Assembly: GCA_036015235.1 (NCBI GenBank)
Contig: CP107926.1
Coordinates: 6,323,501-6,387,500, forward strand
Length of the DNA stretch: 64,000 nt
Direction: 5' to 3'
Source: Streptomyces sp. NBC_00433
Lineage (GTDB): Bacteria > Actinomycetota > Actinomycetes > Streptomycetales > Streptomycetaceae
In this document: piece after piece, positions 16,108 to 24,957 of the stretch
Position numbering within the stretch: position 1 is the first letter of the stretch
How the letters are laid out: each line of letters opens with the position of its first letter
Notes under the pieces: model-generated
What the model was told of the DNA's origin: nothing
Databases searched by the model: none
Seen by the model: the letters and a program-made list of their open reading frames with translations, nothing else
Made by a program: the position numbers and the translations under genes

Positions 16108-17589
16108 TCAGGACTTCCCGTCCTCCTCCGGCAGGTCCTGAAGGACGTTCTCGCGCGCCACCGAGGCGTACCAGTGGGCGCTCCGCTTGGGGATCCGGCG
16201 CTGCGTGCCGAAGTCCACGTAGACCGCGCCGAAGCGCTTGCTGTAGCCGTAGGACCACTCGAAGTTGTCCATCAGCGACCACAGGAAGTAGCCGCGGACG
16301 TCGGCGCCCGCGCTCATCGCCTCGTGCACCGCGGCCAGGTGGCCGTGCAGGTAGGCGATCCGCTCGGGGTCGTTGACCTGGCCCTCGGGCGAGATGTAGT
16401 CGTCGTAGGCGGCGCCGTTCTCGGTCACCATCATCGGCAGGGCCGGGTGCTCGCGGCTGATCCGCTGGATCAGGTCGCGCAGGCCGGTCGCGTCGACCGC
16501 CCAGCGCATCGCCGTGGTCTCGCCCGGGGGCAGGTGGAAGGTGACGTGCTCGGAGCCGGGCCACGGCGAGTAGTCGCTCGCGCCGTGCCCGTCGTTGCGC
16601 TGCCCCGCGGCGCCGTCGGTGTGCACCCGGCCGTCGGAGACCAGCGTCGGGGTGTAGTAGTTCAGGCCCAGCAGGTCGATGGGGCGGCCGATCTCGGCGA
16701 CGTCGCCGTCCTTGACCAGCGACTCCCAGTCGACCAGGTGGGCGGTGTCGTCCAGCAGGTCGGCGGGGTAGCCGTTGCCGAGGATCGGGCCGAGGAAGAC
16801 CCGGTTGCCGACCGCGTCGATGCGGCGGGCCGCGTCGAGGTCGGCGGCGGAGTCGGTGAGCGGGCGGATCTGGTGCAGATTGAGGGTGATCGAGGTCTGC
16901 GCTGTAGCGGGGAGAACGGAACGCAGAGCCCCGATCGCCCGGCCATGGGCGAGGTTGAGGTGGTGCACGGCCTTGAGCGCCGCCTCGGGCTCGGTGCGCC
17001 CGGGGGCGTGCACGCCCGAGCCGTAGCCGAGGTAGGCCGAGCACCACGGCTCGTTCAGCGTGGTCCAGAAGGGCACCCGGTCGCCGAGCGCGTTCGCCAT
17101 GATCTCGGCGTAGTCGGCGAACCGCTCGGTGGTGTCGCGTACGGTCCAGCCGCCGACGTCCTCCAGGTCCTGCGGGAGGTCCCAGTGGTAGAGCGTGACG
17201 ACCGGGGTGATGCCCTTGTCGAGCAGCTCGTCGGTGAGCTGCCGGTAGAAGTCGAGGCCGCGCTGCACCGCGGGGCCCCGGCCGGTCGGCTGGACCCGGG
17301 ACCAGGACACCGAGAAGCGGTACGCGCCAAGGCCCAGGTCCGCCATCAGCGCGACGTCGTCGCGGAACCGGTGGTAATGGTCGGCGGCGATGTCGCCGGT
17401 GTCCCCGTTGCGGACTCGGCCCGGGGTGTGGCTGAAGGTGTCCCAGATCGAGGGCGTACGGCCGTCCTCGGCTGCGGCGCCCTCGATCTGATAGGCGGCG
17501 GTGGCCGCCCCCCAGACGAAGCCGGGGGGAAAGCGGAGCGCGGCCGAGCTGGCAGAAAGCTCCGGGCTCTCTGATCGGACAGCTGTCAT
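16108..17589 (-). CDS. bglC: GH1 beta-glucosidase of the cellobiose system
   Basis: 493 residues from ATG 17589, with GGAG 9 bp upstream. It is a full-length GH1 TIM barrel: FVWGAATAAYQIEG at the N-terminus, SVSWSRV, acid/base Glu180 in TTLNEPW, and the nucleophile near Glu388 in VTENGAAYDD, then WSLMDNFEW near the C-terminus. There is no signal peptide, so it acts inside the cell, splitting imported cellobiose and short cello-oligosaccharides to glucose. It lies downstream of cebG on the same strand (94-bp gap), matching the conserved order cebEFG-bglC, and should be controlled by CebR through read-through from the cebE promoter; no CebR-like box is seen directly upstream of it. Confidence 0.95.
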   Translation of the reverse strand: MTAVRSESPELSASSAALRFPPGFVWGAATAAYQIEGAAAEDGRTPSIWDTFSHTPGRVRNGDTGDIAADHYHRFRDDVALMADLGLGAYRFSVSWSRVQPTGRGPAVQRGLDFYRQLTDELLDKGITPVVTLYHWDLPQDLEDVGGWTVRDTTERFADYAEIMANALGDRVPFWTTLNEPWCSAYLGYGSGVHAPGRTEPEAALKAVHHLNLAHGRAIGALRSVLPATAQTSITLNLHQIRPLTDSAADLDAARRIDAVGNRVFLGPILGNGYPADLLDDTAHLVDWESLVKDGDVAEIGRPIDLLGLNYYTPTLVSDGRVHTDGAAGQRNDGHGASDYSPWPGSEHVTFHLPPGETTAMRWAVDATGLRDLIQRISREHPALPMMVTENGAAYDDYISPEGQVNDPERIAYLHGHLAAVHEAMSAGADVRGYFLWSLMDNFEWSYGYSKRFGAVYVDFGTQRRIPKRSAHWYASVARENVLQDLPEEDGKS

Positions 17590-17683
17590 AACGGGGGACT
17601 CCAGGGGAATCAGGGGGTAGTCGGGGGAGAAGGGGGCTCCCGCCGGCCCGCGCGGCAGGGGTGCGGCCCCGCGGACTGGGAGT

Positions 17684-18601
17684 TCAGCTCTTGACGGCAC
17701 CCGCGGTGATACCGCCGACGATGTGCTTGCCGAGGAAGGCGAAGACCAGGAGCAGCGGCAGGGTCGCGACCAGCGCGGCCGTGACGACCGCGGCGTGGTC
17801 GATCGTGTGGTTGCCGGAACCGACGCCCGCCAGTGCGACCTGCACCGTCGGGTTCTGCTGGTTCAGCGCGATCAGCGGCCAGAAGAAGTCGTTCCAGGCC
17901 TGCACGAACACCAGCATTCCCAGCACGGCCATCGCGGGCCGGGCGATCGGGAAGACCACGTGCCACAGGATGCGCAGGCTGTGCGCGCCGTCCACCCGGG
18001 CGGCCTCGATCAGTTCGATGGGCAGCGCCTCGGAGAGGAACTGCCGCATGAAGAACACGCCGAAGGCGGCGACCAGCGACGGCAGGATGACCGACTGCAG
18101 ATGGCCGACCCAGCCCACGTTGGTGATGATCTGGTAAAGCGGGATCACGCTGAGCTGCGGCGGGATCGTCATGGTGGCGACCACGATCATCAGCAGGATG
18201 TTGCGCCCGCGGAACTGCAGCTTGGCGAAGGCGAAGCCGGCCAGCGTCGCGAACAGCACCGTGCTCAGCGCGACACAGCCCGCCACGACCGTGGAGTTGA
18301 TCAGGGCCGTGGTCATGTCGACCTCGTCCCACACCACCTTGATGTTCTCCACCAGGTGGCTGCCGGGCAGCAGCGGGGTCGGCGGCTGGGTGATGTCGGT
18401 GTCGGTGTGCGACGCGGCGACGACCGTCCAGTAGAGCGGGAAGAGCGAGATCGCCGCGGCGATGATCAGCAGGACGTACGCGACAGGTCCGGCGTGCTGC
18501 TGCTTGCCCGCCCCGCCGGCCTTCAGGCGCCGGCGGCGGGCCGGGGCGGCGGTGGAGTGGCGCGGTCCGGCGGTCCGTGCGGCCTCGGTCAGTTGAGCCA
18601 T
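17684..18601 (-). CDS. cebG: cello-oligosaccharide ABC transporter permease
   Basis: 305 residues from ATG 18601. A MalG-type inner membrane permease: a cytosolic Arg-rich N-terminus (about 1-38), then six membrane helices starting at VAYVLLIIAAAISLFPLYW. The EAA loop (EAARVDGAHSLRILWHVVFP), which docks the shared ATPase (MsiK in Streptomyces, encoded elsewhere), lies around residues 205-225. It ends with the usual GGITAGAVKS tail. It follows cebF with a 2-bp gap, so the two permeases are made together. Role: the membrane channel for cellobiose/cellotriose uptake. Confidence 0.94.
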   Translation of the reverse strand: MAQLTEAARTAGPRHSTAAPARRRRLKAGGAGKQQHAGPVAYVLLIIAAAISLFPLYWTVVAASHTDTDITQPPTPLLPGSHLVENIKVVWDEVDMTTALINSTVVAGCVALSTVLFATLAGFAFAKLQFRGRNILLMIVVATMTIPPQLSVIPLYQIITNVGWVGHLQSVILPSLVAAFGVFFMRQFLSEALPIELIEAARVDGAHSLRILWHVVFPIARPAMAVLGMLVFVQAWNDFFWPLIALNQQNPTVQVALAGVGSGNHTIDHAAVVTAALVATLPLLLVFAFLGKHIVGGITAGAVKS

Positions 18602-18603
18602 GG

Positions 18604-19605
18604 TCAGGCCCCCAGCTTCCGGCGGTTGGAGCGCGCGATCAGCAGGTTGACGGCGCCGATGAGCAGCAGGATCAGCAGCATCACCCAGGCCACGGCGGAC
18701 GCCTGGCCGAGTTCGCCGGTGTTCCAGCCCTTGTCGTACATGTAGAGGCTGAGCGTCTGGTACTGGTGGTCGGTGCCGCCGGTGATCCCGACGCCGCCGC
18801 CGAACATCAGCGGCTCGCCGAACAGCTGGGTCGCGCCGATCGTCGAGACGATGATGGTGAAGAGGATCGTCGGCCGGATCGACGGGATGGTGATGTTGAG
18901 GAACTGGCGCCAGCGGGAGGCGCCGTCCAGCGCGGCCGCCTCGTAGAGGTCGGCGGACACGGCCTGCATCGCGGCCAGGTAGATCAGCGCGTTGTAGCCG
19001 GTCCAGCGCCAGGTCACGATGGTCGAGATGGCTATCTGGGCGGGCCACTTGGACGATTCCCAGTCGACGTGGCCGAGTCCGATGTGGCCGAACAGCTGGT
19101 TGATCATCCCGTAGTCGGGGTTGAACATCTGGATGAAGACCAGCGTGGCGGCGGCGACCGAGGTGGCGTAGGGCGCCAGCACCGCGACCCGGAAGAAGCC
19201 CCGGCCGCGCAGCTTGTAGTTGAGCAGGTGCGCGAGGCCGAGCGCGATGAGCAGCTGCGGCACGGTGGAGAGCACGCCGAGCGTGAAGGTGTTGCGCAGC
19301 GCCTTCCAGAAGAACTCGTTGTCCCACAGGCCGGTGTAGTTGTCGAAGCCGACCCACTTCGCGTGGGTCCCCAGCTCCACCTGGTGCAGCGAGAGCCAGC
19401 CGGTGTAGATCAGCGGGAAGAGGCCGAAGGCGGCGAAGAGGATGAAGAAGGGTGCGACATAGGCGTACGGGGCTGCCTTGGTGTCGAACTGGAAGAGCTT
19501 GGCGCGCCAGCCGGGAGGACGGCTGCCGCTCTTGTCTGACGTGCTCGGGGCGGGCCGGGACGACGGCGGGCTGCCGTCGGACGTCGCCCTGACGGAGGTG
19601 GCCAC
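18604..19605 (-). CDS. cebF: cello-oligosaccharide ABC transporter permease
   Basis: 333 residues from ATG 19605. A MalF-type permease: a Ser/Pro-rich cytosolic tail (about 1-42), then six helices beginning APYAYVAPFFILFAAFGLFPLIY. The EAA loop is EAAALDGASRWRQFLNITIP (about residues 225-245). It pairs with CebG to form the translocation pore and receives sugar from CebE. It is separated from cebE by 167 bp containing a strong hairpin (19728-19759), a layout that in binding-protein transporters keeps permease levels below binding-protein levels. Confidence 0.94.
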   Translation of the reverse strand: MATSVRATSDGSPPSSRPAPSTSDKSGSRPPGWRAKLFQFDTKAAPYAYVAPFFILFAAFGLFPLIYTGWLSLHQVELGTHAKWVGFDNYTGLWDNEFFWKALRNTFTLGVLSTVPQLLIALGLAHLLNYKLRGRGFFRVAVLAPYATSVAAATLVFIQMFNPDYGMINQLFGHIGLGHVDWESSKWPAQIAISTIVTWRWTGYNALIYLAAMQAVSADLYEAAALDGASRWRQFLNITIPSIRPTILFTIIVSTIGATQLFGEPLMFGGGVGITGGTDHQYQTLSLYMYDKGWNTGELGQASAVAWVMLLILLLIGAVNLLIARSNRRKLGA

Positions 19606-19727
19606 GAGTGGCGTCCTTCCCGTAGGGGTGCGGGCGGTGTACCGGGGGGTGCGGGGGAGGGTTGTTCAGAACTTGTAGCGGCCTGGGCCGGATGCGTTCA
19701 CTTCTCGCAGCAGACCCTGAATACGGA

Positions 19728-19759
19728 CCGCCCGGCAGGTGGGAGACACTGCCGGGCGG
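19728..19759 (-). terminator. intercistronic hairpin after cebE
   Basis: CCGCCCGGCAG (19728-19738) and CTGCCGGGCGG (19749-19759) form a perfect 11-bp stem with a 10-nt loop just after the cebE stop. Likely a partial terminator or an mRNA-stabilising element giving more binding protein than permease. Confidence 0.75.
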
Positions 19760-19772
19760 CCCCGCCTGGGTG

Positions 19773-21140
19773 TTACTCGACGACGGTGTCCTTGATCTGC
19801 TTCACCGCGTTCGACCACGCCTTGTCCTTGGCCGTACCGCGCTTCTCCATGTCGAGGATGCCGTTCTTGGTGATGATGTCCTTGACGTTGCCGTCCCACG
19901 GACCGATCGGGGCCGGGGTGATGTTCTTGGCGGCACTCGCGAAGATCTTGCCCATCGGGGTGTCGGGGAAGTACGGGTTGACCAGGTTCTGCACGGCCGG
20001 GTCGTCAAGGGCCTTGGTCGAGGACGGGATGTTCCCGAACTTCTGGAAGACCTTGATCTCCTGCGCCGAGGCGGTCAGCCACTGCGCGAGCGCGGTCGCC
20101 TCCTTGACGTGCTTGCCGGACTTCGGCACGGCCAGGAACGAGCCGCCCCAGTTGCCGACCTGCGGCGGAGCCGCGACGTCCCACTTGCCCTTGCCGGCGT
20201 CACCGGAGTTGGTCGCCACCAGGCCGACCATCCAGCTCGGGCAGGTGACGGTGGCGAACTTGCCGGTCTTGAAGGCCGCCGCCCACGCGTTGGCCGGGTC
20301 CAGCTGCTGGTAGCCGGCCGTCAGGCCGTCCTGCACGGCTTCGGTGGCGATGTTCCACGCCGTCTGGACGCCCGCGCTGGTGTCGTAGATCAGCTTGCCG
20401 CTCGCGTCCGAGTACTGCGTCGGCTGGCTGGCGAGCACCGCGTTGAACAGGCCGCTGCCGGAGTCGGAGAACTTCATGCCCTTGGGCGCGGTCTTGCTGG
20501 CCGCGAACTGCTTGCCCAGGTCGATGAACTTCTGCCAGTCGCCGTTCCAGTTGGTCGCGAGGGTGTCGCGGTCGGTCGGCAGGCCGGCCTTCTGGAAGGC
20601 GTCCTTGTTGTAGCAGATCGCGGTCGGGCCCGCGTCCGTACCCACACCGATGACCTTGCCGTCGGAGGTGGTGGCCTGCTTCTCCTTGTACGGCAGCCAG
20701 TCGCCGGCGTTGAAGCCGTCGACCGTCTTGAAGTCCACGAACTTCGACGCGAGGTTCGGCTGGATGGCCAGGCCGATGTAACCCACCTCGATGGCCTGGA
20801 TGTCGTCCAGGCCACTGTTCTGCGTCAGGTGGAGCTTCAGCGAGTTCCAGTACTGCTGGCCGTCGGCGACGGCGTCCTCAACGATCGTGATGTTGGGGTG
20901 CAGCTTGTGGTACTCGGCGTAGAGCGCCGCGCCCGTCTTGTCGTCGTAGCCGAACGAGCCGAAGTCGCCGACGTGCAGGGTGATGTTCTCGGCGGACGAC
21001 GAGGAGGAAGAGCTGTCGGAGCTGCCCTTGTCGTCCTTCTTGTCACTGTCGCTGCTGCAGCCGGTGATCAGGGTCGCGCAGGCTGCGAGACCCGCGACCG
21101 CGATGACTGCGGCCTTGCGGGTTCTGCCGGAAGTGCGCAT
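19773..21140 (-). CDS. cebE: cello-oligosaccharide-binding lipoprotein
   Basis: 455 residues from ATG 21140 (GGAGAG just upstream); a longer in-frame start would read through the operator region. The lipoprotein signal peptide ends at LITGC (Cys28), followed by a Ser/Asp/Lys-rich linker (about 29-50) that lifts the protein from the membrane. The rest is a family-1 extracellular solute-binding protein: HPNITIVEDAV, GYIGLAIQP, CYNKDAF, and FPDTPMGKIF near the C-terminus. It captures cellobiose/cellotriose outside the cell for CebFG. A perfect CebR-type palindrome lies 79 bp upstream of its start. Confidence 0.95.
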   Translation of the reverse strand: MRTSGRTRKAAVIAVAGLAACATLITGCSSDSDKKDDKGSSDSSSSSSSAENITLHVGDFGSFGYDDKTGAALYAEYHKLHPNITIVEDAVADGQQYWNSLKLHLTQNSGLDDIQAIEVGYIGLAIQPNLASKFVDFKTVDGFNAGDWLPYKEKQATTSDGKVIGVGTDAGPTAICYNKDAFQKAGLPTDRDTLATNWNGDWQKFIDLGKQFAASKTAPKGMKFSDSGSGLFNAVLASQPTQYSDASGKLIYDTSAGVQTAWNIATEAVQDGLTAGYQQLDPANAWAAAFKTGKFATVTCPSWMVGLVATNSGDAGKGKWDVAAPPQVGNWGGSFLAVPKSGKHVKEATALAQWLTASAQEIKVFQKFGNIPSSTKALDDPAVQNLVNPYFPDTPMGKIFASAAKNITPAPIGPWDGNVKDIITKNGILDMEKRGTAKDKAWSNAVKQIKDTVVE

Positions 21141-21218
21141 TCCACTCTCCTTGTCAGGGTGGGTCAGCGTGCGGGTGGTGCGGTGGGTTCCCCGGGGGCG
21201 TACGAACGGATGGCGCTG

Positions 21219-21232
21219 TGGGAGCGCTCCCA
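21219..21232. promoter_or_regulatory. CebR operator upstream of cebE (perfect)
   Basis: TGGGAGCGCTCCCA, a perfect 14-bp palindrome identical to the published CebR box, lying between the divergent cebE and cebR genes on the cebE side. Confidence 0.95.
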
Positions 21233-21366
21233 CGTAGGCTTTCCGGAACATTCACGCCTCGGAGGGGTCAGTGTCAAGATGTGAAGTCCATTTCGTTGCC
21301 GGAACGTGTCCGGAGCTGACTCTTGATTACTTCTTGAACGGAAGCTCCTGCCTGGGGCTTGTAGTG

Positions 21367-21380
21367 TGGGAGCGCTCTCA
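21367..21380. promoter_or_regulatory. CebR operator upstream of cebR (one mismatch)
   Basis: TGGGAGCGCTCTCA, 13/14 to the palindrome, 65 bp before the cebR start. It suggests autoregulation and, with the site at 21219 (148 bp apart), possible joint control of the divergent promoters. Confidence 0.88.
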
Positions 21381-21444
21381 AGAACCGCTCCTGCGGGGAA
21401 GGACCGGACGCTAAGGTGGCGCGAAATGAGTACTGGAGGCGGCA

Positions 21445-22485
21445 GTGGCCATGAACGGGCGGCACAGCGGACGTCCCACCCTTGAGGAGGTGGCGCTGCG
21501 CGCCGGAGTCGGGCGGGGCACGGTCTCCCGGGTGATCAACGGATCACCGCGGGTCAGCGACCGCGCGAAGGCCGCCGTCGAGGCCGCCATCGCCGAACTG
21601 GGGTACGTCCCCAACCGGGCGGCCCGGGCACTGGCGGGCAACCGCACGGACGCCATCGCGCTGGTCATCCCGGAACCGGAGACCCGGCTGTTCGCCGAGC
21701 CGTACTTCTCCGACATCATCCGCGGCATCGGCGCGGAGCTGGCCGACACCGACATGCAGCTGCTGCTGACGCTGATCCGCACCCCCAAGGAGCGGGCCAG
21801 GTTCGCGCAGTACCTGGCCGCGCACCGGGTCGACGGGGTGCTGCTGGTCTCGGTGCACGAGGACGACCCGCTGCCCGACCTGCTGGAGCAGCTGGAGATG
21901 CCGGCGGTGCTCAACGGCCGGCGCAGCGACCTGGAGTCGGTCTCCTACGTCGACGCCGACAACGTCGGCGGCGCGCGGGCCGCGGTCGCCCACCTGATCG
22001 CCCGCGGCCGGCGGCAGGTCGCCACCATCACCGGGCCCCCGGACATGTACGTGGCGCGCAGCCGGCTCGACGGCTACCGGCAGGCCGTCGAGGCCGCGGC
22101 CGGCGGCCTGGACTCCGGCTTCGACGCCGCGCTGGTCGCCCGCGGCGACTTCACCGAGGAGGGCGGCCGGCGGGCGATGCGCGAGCTGCTGGTCCGCCGC
22201 CCCGGCATCGACGCGGTCTTCGCCGCCTCCGACGTGATGGCCGCCGGCGCCAGGGCGGTGCTCCGTGACACGGGCCGCCGGGTCCCCGACGACGTCGCGC
22301 TGATCGGCTTCGAGGACTCGGCCATCGCCCGCCACATGGACCCGGCCCTCACCAGCGTCCGCCAGCCCACCGAGGAGATGGGCCGCACCATGGCCCGGGT
22401 GCTCCTGGAGGAGATCGCCGAGCGCGAGTCCGTACGCCGGCATGTGGTGCTGGCCACGGAACTGGTGCAGCGCGACTCGGTCTGA
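21445..22485 (+). CDS. cebR: LacI-family repressor of cellulose/cello-oligosaccharide use
   Basis: 346 residues from GTG 21445, with GGAGG 5 bp upstream; ATG 21451 is the alternative. The N-terminal LacI helix-turn-helix (about 10-57: RPTLEEVALRAGVGRGTVSRV, shown in part) carries the hinge helix NRAARALAGN. The effector domain (about 70-345) has a periplasmic-binding fold with ALVIPEPE, HRVDGVLLVSVH, DAVFAASDVMAAGA and a C-terminal ALTSVRQP segment. In Streptomyces, CebR represses ceb and cellulase genes and lets go when cellobiose or cellotriose binds. Six matching boxes in this window support the assignment. Divergent from cebE. Confidence 0.95.
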   Translation: MAMNGRHSGRPTLEEVALRAGVGRGTVSRVINGSPRVSDRAKAAVEAAIAELGYVPNRAARALAGNRTDAIALVIPEPETRLFAEPYFSDIIRGIGAELADTDMQLLLTLIRTPKERARFAQYLAAHRVDGVLLVSVHEDDPLPDLLEQLEMPAVLNGRRSDLESVSYVDADNVGGARAAVAHLIARGRRQVATITGPPDMYVARSRLDGYRQAVEAAAGGLDSGFDAALVARGDFTEEGGRRAMRELLVRRPGIDAVFAASDVMAAGARAVLRDTGRRVPDDVALIGFEDSAIARHMDPALTSVRQPTEEMGRTMARVLLEEIAERESVRRHVVLATELVQRDSV

Positions 22486-22607
22486 CGGCGGCCCAGGTCG
22501 CCCAGGCCCCCCGTACGGCCGGGTGGCGGCCCCGGCCCGCCCGGACGGTACAAGGGGCGCTCCCGGCGCCGCAGGGGCCCGTCACGGCCCTTCCTCGGCG
22601 GCTGGAA

Positions 22608-22621
22608 TGGGAGCGCTCCCG
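22608..22621. promoter_or_regulatory. CebR operator downstream of cebR (one mismatch)
   Basis: TGGGAGCGCTCCCG, 13/14 to the palindrome, lies between the cebR stop and the small gene at 22694. The rest of 22486-22693 holds only a GC-rich dyad at about 22646-22672. Confidence 0.85.
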
Positions 22622-22693
22622 TGCCCGAGGGGCCGAATTTCCGAACGCCCGCACCCGGGGAACCGCGGTGCGGGCGGCGGACGTTGGGCGGGC

Positions 22694-22954
22694 ATGCCGT
22701 ATACACGACGCAACCCGCTCACATACGCGGCCGTCATCGCGGCCTCCCCGGTGCTGCTGCTCGCCGGCGACCCGCTGGCGAGCGCCGCCCTGCGGCGGGC
22801 CCGCGCGCGGGCGACCCGCCTGCCCGGCGGCGGCTTCGTGACCCACCGCAGCGGGCCGCGCGGCGCGCTGGACGCGCACGCGTTCTTCTTCAACCCGCTG
22901 GCGATCGCGCTGGCCGCGCCGAGCCGCTGGGTCGGCGACCGCCTGCGCCGCTGA
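22694..22954 (+). CDS. 86-residue membrane-associated protein behind a CebR box
   Basis: ATG 22694 opens an 86-residue frame with Streptomyces-like codon use. One hydrophobic helix (LTYAAVIAASPVLLLAGDPL, about 9-28) is followed by an Arg/Ala-rich segment (SAALRRARARATRLP) and a second mildly hydrophobic stretch (FFFNPLAIALAA). No lipobox or enzyme motif is visible and no good ribosome binding site precedes the start. The gene lies 73 bp after a near-perfect CebR box, which suggests cellobiose-dependent expression. Function unknown. It could also be a non-coding stretch, though the frame is clean and ends 28 bp before a strong bidirectional hairpin. Confidence 0.55.
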   Translation: MPYTRRNPLTYAAVIAASPVLLLAGDPLASAALRRARARATRLPGGGFVTHRSGPRGALDAHAFFFNPLAIALAAPSRWVGDRLRR

Positions 22955-22982
22955 GCGCGCCGGGGCGCGGCCCGGACACACG

Positions 22983-23038
22983 CCGCCGGGGGCGGGAGCC
23001 GGTACACGTGGGGCGTGTACCGGGCCCGCCCCCGGCGG
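22983..23038. terminator. strong bidirectional terminator hairpin
   Basis: A stem of about 26 bp: the arm 22983-23008 (CCGCCGGGGGCGGG then CCGGTACACG) pairs with 23014-23038 with one small bulge. It lies between the convergent small gene and the GH64-like gene. Confidence 0.88.
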
Positions 23039-23088
23039 TTGTGGGGGGTTGTGGGGGGATCCGGGGAAGGCCAGGGTGATCGCGGGGG

Positions 23089-24906
23089 CTAGAAGCCGAC
23101 CGCGACCTCCATCCACTGGGGGTTCTGCTGGGAGGCGTAGGCGGCCTGGCCTGCCACGTCGTCGTACGGGAAGCCGTAGGCGAGGTGGTTGATGCCGTGG
23201 TCGTGCCAGTACTTGGCGTACCAGTTGGCCGGGTCGCCGCCGGTGTAGAACTTGGTCGGGTCCTGCTGCTGGGCCGCCGGCAGGGTCGCGGTGTGCCGGT
23301 TGAGCGCCGCGCACTTCGCCGCGTCCGCGCCCATGGTGCCGGCGCAGCCGAAGATGTTCGACGTGGGCTCGTTGACGCCGACCGACTGGGCGTACGCCGT
23401 GTAGTAGTTGGCGTTGACGCCGCCGGTGCGGAAGCTCGGGTCGCTGCCCGGGGCGATGATCCGGTAGGGCGCCTGGGTCTGCGCGAGCACCTTGAACTGC
23501 TGCGGCACCGCGTTCTGGAAGGACTGGAAGACCTGGTCGCGGGACATGGTGAACAGGTCCTGGCTGTCACCGAGCTGGATGTCCTCGCCGCTGTGCGAGT
23601 GCAGCCTGATGGCCAGCGGCAGCGCCCACGCGTCCACGCGGGTGGTGTTGCCGTTGAAGACCGTCGCGCCGATGGTGAACTCGATGAAGTCGTTGTACTG
23701 GCTGTTCGGCGAGCCGACGTAGAAGTACATCCGGCCCGAGGAGTTCGCCGGCATGTCGAAGTACGGCTGGTCGGCGATGGAGTGCACCTGGCCGTTGAAG
23801 CTCCAGTAGACCTGGCTGTCCGGGTAGGCGCCGTTGGTCCGGTTGAGGATCTTCAGCTCCATCACGTTGTGCGCGGCCGGGATGTCGTCCGTGGTGCCCC
23901 AGAAGGAGTCGGGGGGCGTCGTGGTGCCGCCGGTGGTGCCGCCGGTGGCCGAGCCGCCGCCGTTGGTGTGCACCTGGAACTCCCACAGGGAGTCGCCGTA
24001 GGCGGTGGCGCGGGCGGTGGCGTAGACGCGGATGTAGCGGCCGGTGCCGGACACGTTCAGGTTCTGGACGCCGCCGGTGCCGGTGGTGGTGGAGTAGACC
24101 GTGGTCCAGGTGCCGGACGGGTTGTCGGTGACCTGGATCTGGTAGGCGGTCGCGTAGGCCGCCTCCCAGTTCAGGCCGACGCCGCAGACCTGCTGCGAGG
24201 AGCCGAGGTCGACCTGGAGCCACTGCGGGTCGGAGAAGGCGCTGGACCAGCGGGTGCCGGTGTTGCCGTCGACGGCCGCGGAGGCGGGGGTGCCGGCGTT
24301 CTCGGCGGACGAGGCGGTGGCCGTCTTGCCCTGCGCGGTGTTCGCGGTGCCGCACGCGGACGGGTCGGTCGAGCCGCCGGTGCCGTAGACCTGGAATTCC
24401 CACAGCGAGTAGCCGTAGACGGTGCCGCGGACGGTCCCGTTGACCCGCACGTAGCGGCCGGAACCGTTTACGGCCAGGTTCTGGACGCCGCCGGTCCCGG
24501 TGGTGGTGGAGTAGACGGTGGTCCAGGCCGAGCCGTTGTCGGACGTCTGGACGGTGAAGGCCTTGGCGTACGCGGTCTCCCAGTTGAGCGTCACCTGGCT
24601 GACGGCCTGGCTGCTGCCGAGGTCGACCTGGATCCACTGGGGGTCGGCGGCCGCGCTGGACCAGCGGGTGCCGGTGTTGCCGTCGACGGCCGCGGAGGCG
24701 GGCGTGCCGGCGTTCTCGGTCGACGACGCGGTGGCCGGCTTGCCCTGCGAGAGCAGGGTGCCCGCGGCGCGCGCCGGTGACTGCGAGGTCACCACGATGA
24801 CGAGCCCCGCCAGCAGGGCGAGCAGGGCGGTGAGCACCAGATACGGCCGGCGTCCGCTGTGGCGCCCTGGCCGTCGGCGCACCAGCAGGGAAGTGCTGCC
24901 TGACAT
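23089..24906 (-). CDS. secreted GH64-like beta-1,3-glucanase with two CBM32 (F5/8-type C) modules
   Basis: 605 residues from ATG 24906, with GAGGAG 5 bp upstream. A long signal sequence (twin Arg runs, then LVLTALLALLAGLVIVV, cleavage after SPARA) leads to two near-identical CBM32/discoidin modules (about 50-178 and 188-315, each with SSAENAG/SSTENAG-like starts, QVDLGSSQ, GTGGVQNL and YSLWEFQVYG/DSLWEFQVHT), a Gly/Thr linker, and a C-terminal domain (about 335-605). The last carries VMELKILNRT, NNTRVDAWALPLAIRLHS-like text (NTTRVDAWALPL) and APYRIIAPGSDPSF, which I match to GH64/thaumatin-like beta-1,3-glucanases. A CebR-like box lies 52 bp upstream, so it should be induced with cellulases. 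The catalytic-domain family is less certain than the binding modules. Confidence 0.78.
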   Translation of the reverse strand: MSGSTSLLVRRRPGRHSGRRPYLVLTALLALLAGLVIVVTSQSPARAAGTLLSQGKPATASSTENAGTPASAAVDGNTGTRWSSAAADPQWIQVDLGSSQAVSQVTLNWETAYAKAFTVQTSDNGSAWTTVYSTTTGTGGVQNLAVNGSGRYVRVNGTVRGTVYGYSLWEFQVYGTGGSTDPSACGTANTAQGKTATASSAENAGTPASAAVDGNTGTRWSSAFSDPQWLQVDLGSSQQVCGVGLNWEAAYATAYQIQVTDNPSGTWTTVYSTTTGTGGVQNLNVSGTGRYIRVYATARATAYGDSLWEFQVHTNGGGSATGGTTGGTTTPPDSFWGTTDDIPAAHNVMELKILNRTNGAYPDSQVYWSFNGQVHSIADQPYFDMPANSSGRMYFYVGSPNSQYNDFIEFTIGATVFNGNTTRVDAWALPLAIRLHSHSGEDIQLGDSQDLFTMSRDQVFQSFQNAVPQQFKVLAQTQAPYRIIAPGSDPSFRTGGVNANYYTAYAQSVGVNEPTSNIFGCAGTMGADAAKCAALNRHTATLPAAQQQDPTKFYTGGDPANWYAKYWHDHGINHLAYGFPYDDVAGQAAYASQQNPQWMEVAVGF

Positions 24907-24957
24907 GTGTTCTCCTCAACCGGGTGGGGGTCCGTGACGGAGTCCGCCAGAGCGCGG

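Noticed and set aside
22442..22693. Upstream extension of the 86-residue protein into cebR
   Set aside because: It would overlap the end of cebR and run through the CebR box; ATG 22694 gives a sensible membrane protein.
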